From contig JADCRD010000003.1 in assembly GCA_014946745.1 (NCBI GenBank), positions 248,001 to 312,000 on the forward strand: DNA of 64,000 bases, given 5' to 3'. A program made the translations under genes and the position numbers. This document shows, piece by piece, positions 7,569 to 15,457 of this stretch. The first letter of the stretch is position 1. Each line of letters opens with the position of its first letter. Below the pieces are notes generated by a model that was not told the DNA's origin, did not search any database, and saw only the letters and a program-made list of their open reading frames with translations. The stretch is from Lysobacterales bacterium (GTDB taxonomy: Bacteria; Pseudomonadota; Gammaproteobacteria; Xanthomonadales; Xanthomonadaceae).

Positions 7569-10073
7569 TCAGAAAATGTCGAAGCTCTCGCGCGTGTCGA
7601 GCGCGCGCTGGTTCGACGGCTCAGTGCGCTGGAGGCGGGCGATGTCTTCGACCCGGATCAGTTCGGGCAGCGCACCGGGTGTGCCTGGCGGCACCAGCGC
7701 ACCGGTGACGGGGTCGATGGTGACGGTGGCGATGCCGGACGGCAGCGGGAGCTGAGACTCCGGCACGCCTTCGAGAGCTCCGCGCATGTACTCGATCCAG
7801 ATCGGCAGCGCAGCGCGCGCGCCGAACTCGCCGCGACCCAGTGAGGCGAAGTCATCCATCCCCACCCATGCGGCCACCGCCTGGCCGCCGCCCACGCCGA
7901 CGAACCAGGCATCGCGGTGGTCGTTGGTGCTGCCGGTCTTGCCGCCTATGTCGCTGCGGTTCAGCACCAGCGCATTGCGGCCCGTGCCGCGGCGCACGAC
8001 ATCACGCAGCAGCGAATTGACGAGGTAGGCGGTGCGTGGATCGATCCGGCGCGGCGCGAGGACGACTCCGTCGGCCTCCGGGGCTTCTGAAGACCCGGCA
8101 GTCGCTGCGGCCGTTTCGTCAGCCGGCGCTGGCGTTTCGATGGCGGGCGCTGCGTGCGCGGGGCCAAGATCGAAGCCGGTATCGCTGCCGCTTGCGAGCT
8201 GCTCCTGCAGGCGCTCCGGGCACTCCCGGCAGGCGCGCGGGGGATTCGCCTGGAACACGACCTCGCCGTTGCGGTCTTCGATGCGTTCGACGAAGTAGGG
8301 ATCCACCAGATAGCCGCCGTTCTCGAACAGCGTGTAGCCGCGGGCCATCGCCAAGGGCGGCACGGAGCTCGTGCCAAGCGCGAGCGAAAGGTTCTCAGGC
8401 AGGCTCTCGGCGCTGAAGCCGAAGCCCTGGATGTAGCGCCGCGCAAAGCTCGCGCCGATGGCATCGAGCAGACGCACGGACACCAGGTTGCGCGAGGTCA
8501 CCATGGCCTCTCGCAGCCGCATGGGGCCGGCGAACGTGGCGTTGTCGTTCTGTGGTCGCCAGCTGGTGCCGTCGTGCTGACGGAACACCACCGGCGCATC
8601 CAGCACGATTGAACCGGGCCCATAGCCGCGCTCGAACGAGGCTGCATAGACGAAGGGCTTGAAGCTGGAGCCCGGTTGCCGCTGCGCCTGGGTGGCACGG
8701 TTGAACTTGTTTAGCGCAAAGCTGAAGCCCCCGGCCAGCGCGCGCACGGCGCCCGTCTCGGCGTCCACCGCAGCCAAGGCGGCCTGCGCCTTGGGCAGCT
8801 GCGAGAGCTGGTAGGCGCCTTCGGCATCGAGCTCCAGACGCACGATGTCGCCGGCTGCCAGCACGGTGTCCACAGCGCGCGGTGCGGGGCCACGCCGGTC
8901 CTCGTCAAGGAATGGCCGAGCCCACTCGACCTGCGCCAGGGCGAGTTCCACCAGCTGACCGTCGCGCAGAATCAGCTGCGCGCGCTCGGCGCTGCTCTCC
9001 AGCACCAAGCCGGCGACCAGTCCCGAAATGCTCGGGAAGTCCTTCAGGAGGCGCTGCAGCTGCTGCGGCGTGGCGTCCTCGGGAAGCTCGACCCGCGACT
9101 CGGCGCCTCGCCAGCCGTGCCGACGGTCATAGTCGAGCAGCGCCCGCCGCAGGCCGCGTGTGGCGGCGGACTGGCCGGCGCTGTGCAGGGTTGTGAACAC
9201 GCGGTGGCCGTCGGACATGGCGTCAGCGCCGAAGCGTGCGATCGCGTCGACGCGCGCGATCTCTGCCACGTAGGGCGCTTCCAGCTCGATCGCTGGCTCG
9301 TTCGGGTGGGCCGTGTCGGGCGCGGCCTGTGCCTCGCTCAGCTCGGTCTCGCTGATGAAGCCGACCTCGTGCATGCGCTGCAGGATGTAGTCGCGCCGCA
9401 CCCGCGCGCGTTCGGGGTTGGCCAGAGGGTTGCCGCTCGACGGAAACTTCGGGATGCCCGCCAGCATCGCGGCTTCATGCAGGGCCAGATCCTCCAGCGA
9501 CTTGCCGTAGTAGAACTCTGCGGCCGCCGCGATGCCGTAGGCGCGGTTGCCGAAGAAACTCTTGTTCAAGTACAGCTCGAGGATCTCGTCCTTGCTGAGC
9601 TCGCGCTCCATCTTCAGGGCCAGGAAGATCTCGGTGAGCTTGCGGGTGTAGCTGTACTCCGGGCTCAGAAAGAACATCTTGGCGACCTGCTGGGTGATCG
9701 TGCTGCCCCCCGGAACGCGCTCCATGTCGCTGGTGGCCAGCAGCCAGACGGCGCGCGAGATGCCGCGCCAGTCGATACCGGGATGCTCGTAGAAGCGCGC
9801 GTCCTCGATCGCGATCACCGCCTGCTTGACGCGATCCGGAATGTCCGCGACCGCGACCGGCTTCCGCCGGGCCTCGCCGAACACGGCCATCAGCTTGCCG
9901 TCGGCGGAATAGACGGAAAGCGGCACCTGCATGCGCACCTCGCGCAGCACCTGCACGTCCGGCAAGGTCGGGGCGATCAGCCACCACGCCACGCCCAGGG
10001 CGCCAAGGCCGATGGCACCGAAAAGAAGCCCGGCCACGAGGGCCCAGCGCAACAGGCGACGGAAAAGGCGCAT
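7569..10073 (-). CDS. mrcA: Penicillin-binding protein 1A (bifunctional glycosyltransferase/transpeptidase)
   Basis: A class A PBP of 834 residues that polymerises lipid II and cross-links peptidoglycan, anchored in the inner membrane by an N-terminal segment (residues about 11-33). The glycosyltransferase motifs are EDARFYEHPGID (catalytic Glu90) and GGSTITQQVAK (122-132). The transpeptidase motifs are SSFK (Ser469, Lys472), SRN (527-529) and KTGS (712-715). An inserted OB-like region between the domains is typical of PBP1A. A low-complexity Ala/Pro/Glu stretch (about 635-670) sits in the transpeptidase domain before the KTG motif. It is divergent from pilM, the usual order in Xanthomonadales and Pseudomonas. 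Confidence 0.96.
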   Translation of the reverse strand: MRLFRRLLRWALVAGLLFGAIGLGALGVAWWLIAPTLPDVQVLREVRMQVPLSVYSADGKLMAVFGEARRKPVAVADIPDRVKQAVIAIEDARFYEHPGIDWRGISRAVWLLATSDMERVPGGSTITQQVAKMFFLSPEYSYTRKLTEIFLALKMERELSKDEILELYLNKSFFGNRAYGIAAAAEFYYGKSLEDLALHEAAMLAGIPKFPSSGNPLANPERARVRRDYILQRMHEVGFISETELSEAQAAPDTAHPNEPAIELEAPYVAEIARVDAIARFGADAMSDGHRVFTTLHSAGQSAATRGLRRALLDYDRRHGWRGAESRVELPEDATPQQLQRLLKDFPSISGLVAGLVLESSAERAQLILRDGQLVELALAQVEWARPFLDEDRRGPAPRAVDTVLAAGDIVRLELDAEGAYQLSQLPKAQAALAAVDAETGAVRALAGGFSFALNKFNRATQAQRQPGSSFKPFVYAASFERGYGPGSIVLDAPVVFRQHDGTSWRPQNDNATFAGPMRLREAMVTSRNLVSVRLLDAIGASFARRYIQGFGFSAESLPENLSLALGTSSVPPLAMARGYTLFENGGYLVDPYFVERIEDRNGEVVFQANPPRACRECPERLQEQLASGSDTGFDLGPAHAAPAIETPAPADETAAATAGSSEAPEADGVVLAPRRIDPRTAYLVNSLLRDVVRRGTGRNALVLNRSDIGGKTGSTNDHRDAWFVGVGGGQAVAAWVGMDDFASLGRGEFGARAALPIWIEYMRGALEGVPESQLPLPSGIATVTIDPVTGALVPPGTPGALPELIRVEDIARLQRTEPSNQRALDTRESFDIF

Positions 10074-10233
10074 CCGCGGGATCCGGCTGATCGGGAAGGG
10101 GCGCCGAGTATACGGGCCGGCCGTGGTGCATCCCCGGAGGCTCCGCAGGGGTCGGAAGCCCCCTCCAGCAGCGGCGAATGCACGAAAACTTGACCGCGGT
10201 CGCGCTTGTTGGAGGCTGAACCACGGCTATCTG

Positions 10234-10263
10234 TTGCCAGACTGCAAATAATCGTTATTTAAT
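10234..10263 (+). promoter_or_regulatory. Sigma70-type promoter of the pilMNOPQ operon, overlapped by an inverted repeat
   Basis: TTGCCA (10234-10239, 5/6), an 18-base spacer and TTTAAT (10258-10263, 5/6), in a conspicuously AT-rich patch. The predicted start is about 10270, giving a leader near 40 bases. The perfect inverted repeat AAATAATCGTTATTT (10246-10260) covers the end of the spacer and half of the -10 box and could be an operator. Confidence 0.6.
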
Positions 10264-10288
10264 GTAGTCGTGGAGTTATTGCCTGTAA

Positions 10289-11371
<1,083 letters not shown>

Positions 11372-12004
11372 ATGGCCAAGATCAACCTACTGCCCTGGCG
11401 CGCCGAGCGCCGCAAGCAGCGCCAGAACGAGTTCTTCGGTCTGCTCGGTCTATGCGCGGGCCTCGCCGTGGCGGTCAGCTTCGGCGCGGTCACCTACTTC
11501 GACGGCCTCATCAGCAATCAGCAGCAGCGCAACGATTTCCTCACGAGGGAGATCACCGCGCTCAAAGCGAAGACCGCTGAGATCGAGATCCTGGAGAAGA
11601 AAAAGTCCGACCTTCTCGCCCGCAAGGCGGTGATCGAACAGCTCCAGGCCAACCGTTCGCAGATGGTCCATCTGTTCGACGACCTGGTGAGGACGATCCC
11701 CGATGGCGTGCGTCTCAGTTCGGTCAAGCAGGCCGGCGACCAGCTGACCCTTGAAGGCATGACTCAGTCGAACGCCCGCGTGTCGTCGTACATGCGCAAC
11801 ATCGAAGCCGCCGAGTGGCTGACCAGCGCCGATCTCGGCGTCATCGAGATCAAGGGCGACGACAAAGCCATGCCGTACTTCTTCCGCATGAACGCGACCG
11901 CTACCAAGCCGGTCGGCGAGGGCGAAGGCGAGGAAGGCGCTGAAGGCGACGCTGCCGAGGGCGCCGAAGAAGCGCCACAAGCCGCGCCAGGGGGACAGTC
12001 GTGA
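11372..12004 (+). CDS. pilN: Type IV pilus assembly protein PilN
   Basis: A 210-residue bitopic inner-membrane protein. The cytoplasmic start MAKINLLPWRAERRKQRQNE contains the INLLPWR motif that inserts into PilM. One transmembrane helix follows (about 24-44), then a periplasmic coiled coil (NDFLTREITALKAKTAEIEI) and a small alpha/beta domain that pairs with PilO. The C-terminal 25 residues are a Glu/Ala/Gly-rich tail (EGEGEEGAEGDAAEGAEEAP). It overlaps pilO by the 4 bases GTGA. Confidence 0.95.
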   Translation: MAKINLLPWRAERRKQRQNEFFGLLGLCAGLAVAVSFGAVTYFDGLISNQQQRNDFLTREITALKAKTAEIEILEKKKSDLLARKAVIEQLQANRSQMVHLFDDLVRTIPDGVRLSSVKQAGDQLTLEGMTQSNARVSSYMRNIEAAEWLTSADLGVIEIKGDDKAMPYFFRMNATATKPVGEGEGEEGAEGDAAEGAEEAPQAAPGGQS

Positions 12005-12654
12005 AGAACTTCGACCTGAACAATCTGGATTTCAACAACGCAGGAGCCTGGCCGCCGCCGGTCAAGGCGTTCTTCTGCGGCATCCTGGTGGTGGTGATCC
12101 TGTTTTTCGGCTGGTATCTGTTCGTCAGCGAACAGCAGGACCAGCTCGAGGTGCTGCGGCGAACCGAACTGACGCTGCGTCAGGATTTCGAGAACGAGCA
12201 GGCCAAGGCGGTCAACCTCGAACCGTTGAAGGAGCAGCTCGCCGAAATGGAGGCCATGCTCCAGCAGATGCTGCGCCAGCTCCCATCGCGAACGGAAATG
12301 CCGGACCTGATCGTCGATATCTCTCAGACCGCGCTGGCGTCCGGCATCACCAACGAGCTGTTCCAGCCCCAGCCTGAGATTCGCAAGGAGTTCTACGCGG
12401 AGAAGCCGATCTCGCTGCGGATGGTCGGCAGCTATCACCAGTTCGGTGATTTCGTGAGTGGCGTCGCCTCGCTGCCGCGCGTCGTGATCATGACGATGCA
12501 TGACATCTCGCTCAAGCCGCGGGATGAGCAGGCGGGGCCTGCGGGCGGCCTGGTGCTTGAGGGCACGGTAAAGACGTACCGTTACCTCGACGAGGAGGAA
12601 CAGGCCGAAGTCGCCCAGGCCCAGGCCCAAGCAGAACAAGGGGCCGCGCAATGA
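12001..12654 (+). CDS. pilO: Type IV pilus assembly protein PilO
   Basis: A 217-residue inner-membrane partner of PilN. It starts with GTG inside the pilN stop. Residues 1-20 hold DLNNLDFNNAGAWP, one transmembrane segment follows (about 22-42), then a coiled coil (QDFENEQAKAVNLEPLKEQL). The C-terminal ferredoxin-like domain contains TNELFQPQPEIRKEFYAEKP and the family's GSYHQFGDFVSGVASLPRVV. The N/O heterodimer transmits conformational change during pilus extension. The Gln/Ala-rich C-terminal tail (AQAQAQAEQGAAQ) is local low complexity. ATGA overlap with pilP. Confidence 0.95.
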   Translation: MKNFDLNNLDFNNAGAWPPPVKAFFCGILVVVILFFGWYLFVSEQQDQLEVLRRTELTLRQDFENEQAKAVNLEPLKEQLAEMEAMLQQMLRQLPSRTEMPDLIVDISQTALASGITNELFQPQPEIRKEFYAEKPISLRMVGSYHQFGDFVSGVASLPRVVIMTMHDISLKPRDEQAGPAGGLVLEGTVKTYRYLDEEEQAEVAQAQAQAEQGAAQ

Positions 12655-13175
12655 GAAGCCTGCCAACTATTCCACGCATCGCCGCACTGGTCCTCGCGGC
12701 GGGCATGCTTGCCGGTTGCGATCCAGGCATGCGCGACCTCGAGAACTACGTCGCTGATGTCAAGCAGCGCCCCGCTCCGCCGCTGGAGCCGCTGCCGGTC
12801 ATGAAGCAGTTCGAGACCTTCGTCTATGCCGCGCAAGACCTGCGCGACCCGTTCTCCATGCCGCAGCGTCGAGACGATGAGTCGCGTAGTGACGGCCCGC
12901 GACCTGACCCCAATCGCCGCAAAGAGCTGTTGGAGGGCTTTCCCTTGGACGGGCTCGACATGGTCGGCTTGATCGGTGAAGGCGAAGCTCAGGTGGGTCT
13001 GGTGATGGACCCGCAGCGCGTCGTGCATCGCGTGCGTGTGGGCAACTACCTCGGGCAGAGCGATGGTCGCATCGTCGCGGTCCGTGAGGATGGCCTGGAA
13101 CTGGTCGAACTCATTCCCGATGGCTCGGGTGGCTGGCTTGAACGCCCGGCGCGTCTCGCGCTCGACAACGAATAA
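12651..13175 (+). CDS. pilP: Type IV pilus assembly lipoprotein PilP
   Basis: A 174-residue lipoprotein with the lipobox LAGC (Cys23) after a hydrophobic signal. The unstructured N-terminus binds PilN/PilO. The C-terminal beta domain (LDGLDMVGLIGEGEAQVGLV, HRVRVGNYLGQSDGRIV) contacts PilQ and so links the inner-membrane platform to the outer-membrane secretin. It sits 15 bases before the chosen pilQ start. Confidence 0.95.
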   Translation: MRSLPTIPRIAALVLAAGMLAGCDPGMRDLENYVADVKQRPAPPLEPLPVMKQFETFVYAAQDLRDPFSMPQRRDDESRSDGPRPDPNRRKELLEGFPLDGLDMVGLIGEGEAQVGLVMDPQRVVHRVRVGNYLGQSDGRIVAVREDGLELVELIPDGSGGWLERPARLALDNE

Positions 13176-13190
13176 GTAGTGGGGAATCGC

Positions 13191-15401
13191 ATGAAGCGCA
13201 CATCCAAGTCCAACACGAGCATCCTGCGGGGCCGCATGCTGAGGCTCACGGTGCTTGCCGCCCTTCTCGGAGCGGGCAATGCCGCGTTCGCTGCTGGCAG
13301 CCTGGAGAACATCAGTTTCTCCGCGGGTCCGGGCGGCCAGGTCGACATCACTCTCAGCTTGAGTGAGCCGCCTGCGGAGCTACCGGTGTTCACCACCGAC
13401 GATCCGCCGCGGATCATCGTGGATCTTCCGGACACCCGGAACGCACTTGCACAGCGTCGAATCCCTGTCGGTATCGGCGCAACCAGCGCGATTTCGACAG
13501 CAGAAGCTGCAGGCCGGACCCGCGTGTCGATCGACCTGTTCCGCTCCAGTGCCTACGAGACCCGCACCGAGGGCAGCAAAGTCATTCTGAGCGTGGGTGG
13601 TGCCAGCACGGCCGCTCAGGAAGTGACCGCTTATGCGGCCGACCCTGCCAAGCGCACGCCTCCTGCCTCTGAGGTGTCGAACATCGACTTCCGCCGCACG
13701 CCCCAAGGGACAGGACGCGTCATCCTGACCCTTGCAGGAGACGGCGCTGCCTCAGAGATGCGCGTGGACGGCCAGCGCGTTCAGGTCGATCTGGCGGGAG
13801 TGTTCCTGCCCGAAAAGATGGCCGAGCGCCTTGATGTATCCGACTTCGCTACCCCAGTGGAGTCGGTGCAGCTCAGTCGCAGCGCAAGCGGCACCCGACT
13901 GGACATTGCGGTCAATGGTCGTTTCGAGCCTTTGGCTTACCAGACGGGGAACGAGTTCGTCGTCGAAATTGACCCCGTCGAGCCCGCCATTAGCGCCGAC
14001 GGTGTAGTCGCGGAGGGTGCTGAGCCAGGCTACATTGGCCGGCCCGTTACGTTCACTTTCCAGGATATCCCCGTCCGCACCCTGCTGCAGCTGATCGCAG
14101 AAGAGTCGGGACTCAACATCGTCGCGGCCGACAGCGTCACTGGAAACATGACCCTGCGTCTGATCAATGTGCCTTGGGACCAGGCGCTTGACCTGATTCT
14201 TCGCGCCAAGTCGCTTGATAAGCGTCAGGATCGCAACGTGATTTGGGTAGCTCCTCAGGCTGAGATCGCGACCTACGAGAAGGCGGTGGCAGACGCTCGT
14301 ATCGAACAGGAACTGCGCGCCGAACTCGTCAGCGAGTACATCGCGATCAACTACGGCAGCGCCGAGGAGATCGCCAAGCTTCTGACGGATGGCAGCAAAG
14401 GAAACACAAGCGCTGGGGAGCAGGGGGGCAGCTCTGAGCGCGGCTTCCTCTCCTCGAGAGGATCGGTGACCTTTGACCAGCGTACCAACACACTTTTGAT
14501 CAATGACTTGCCGGACAAGATCGAAGAAGTCAAAGAGCTGATCGCGCTTCTCGACCGGCCGGTGGATCAGGTCCTGATTGAGGCACGAATCGTGATCGCT
14601 GACGAGAACTTCGCCCGCGAGCTTGGCGCGAAGTTCGGGGTCAGCGGAGCCCATCAGGACAGCAGTGATCGCGTGCTTGCCGTGTCCGGCACGCAAGCGG
14701 CTACCGGGGCGATGGTCAACCGTGCAATTCAGAACAGGCAGGCTGGGCGAGCGGGAATTGCTGGGATCGGTAATGCTCTGACGGATCCAAGCTCACGTTT
14801 GGGCGTGAACCTGCCAGTGGCGACGCCCGCAGGGTCGATCGGCTTTGCGATTCTCGGAGCGGACTATCTGTTGGATCTGGAACTCTCGGCCCTGCAGCAG
14901 GAACAGCGCGGCGAAGTGGTCTCAAGCCCGCGTGTCATCACCGCCAACCAGACTGAGGCGAACATCAAGCAGGGCGATGAGATCGCCTACATCACCATCA
15001 CAGGTACCGGCGATGACGCTCAGGCTACGGTGCAGTTCAAAGAGGTCGTGCTGGAGCTGGTGGTGACTCCAACCATTACCCAGGATGGACGCGTCTATCT
15101 CAGCCTCAAGGTCAAGAAGGATGAAGTGACGGGCTTCAGTTCCAGCCCGCTCGGAGACGTTCCGCTCATCGCAAAGAGAGAAATCAACACTGCGGTGCTT
15201 GTCGACGATGGACAAACTGTCGTTGTCGGTGGTGTCTACGAATTCCAGAGTCGAGAGGATCTCCGGAAGGTGCCTTTCCTGGCTGACGTGCCCGTACTGG
15301 GCAACCTCTTCAAGAACAACCGTCGTCAGTCGTCGAAGGCGGAACTTCTGATCTTCGTGACGCCCAGGGTGCTTGCCGTGGCTGGAAAGCAGGACCCGTG
15401 A
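13191..15401 (+). CDS. pilQ: Type IV pilus secretin PilQ
   Basis: The outer-membrane secretin pore for the pilus, 736 residues. Signal peptide (LRLTVLAALLGAGNAAFAAG), two AMIN domains (about 35-125 and 155-260; PPRIIVDLPDTRN marks the first), then the N0/STN domain (VTFTFQDIPVRTLLQLIAEE). An N1 domain with YIAINYGSAEEIAKLL follows. The secretin core contains DQVLIEARIVIADENFAREL, NQTEANIKQGDEIAY, LVVTPTITQDGRVYLSLKVK, VVVGGVYEFQ and VPVLGNLFKNN. The ATG at 13191 is preferred over the GTG at 13179 because GGGGA lies 5 bases upstream. The usual downstream aroK/aroB genes are not here; a large Ig-domain lipoprotein gene follows instead. Confidence 0.96.
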   Translation: MKRTSKSNTSILRGRMLRLTVLAALLGAGNAAFAAGSLENISFSAGPGGQVDITLSLSEPPAELPVFTTDDPPRIIVDLPDTRNALAQRRIPVGIGATSAISTAEAAGRTRVSIDLFRSSAYETRTEGSKVILSVGGASTAAQEVTAYAADPAKRTPPASEVSNIDFRRTPQGTGRVILTLAGDGAASEMRVDGQRVQVDLAGVFLPEKMAERLDVSDFATPVESVQLSRSASGTRLDIAVNGRFEPLAYQTGNEFVVEIDPVEPAISADGVVAEGAEPGYIGRPVTFTFQDIPVRTLLQLIAEESGLNIVAADSVTGNMTLRLINVPWDQALDLILRAKSLDKRQDRNVIWVAPQAEIATYEKAVADARIEQELRAELVSEYIAINYGSAEEIAKLLTDGSKGNTSAGEQGGSSERGFLSSRGSVTFDQRTNTLLINDLPDKIEEVKELIALLDRPVDQVLIEARIVIADENFARELGAKFGVSGAHQDSSDRVLAVSGTQAATGAMVNRAIQNRQAGRAGIAGIGNALTDPSSRLGVNLPVATPAGSIGFAILGADYLLDLELSALQQEQRGEVVSSPRVITANQTEANIKQGDEIAYITITGTGDDAQATVQFKEVVLELVVTPTITQDGRVYLSLKVKKDEVTGFSSSPLGDVPLIAKREINTAVLVDDGQTVVVGGVYEFQSREDLRKVPFLADVPVLGNLFKNNRRQSSKAELLIFVTPRVLAVAGKQDP

Positions 15402-15457
15402 GCCACCTTTCATTCATTCGCGAGCGACAACCGGACCAGTCTAGTGGGAGAGTTTCA

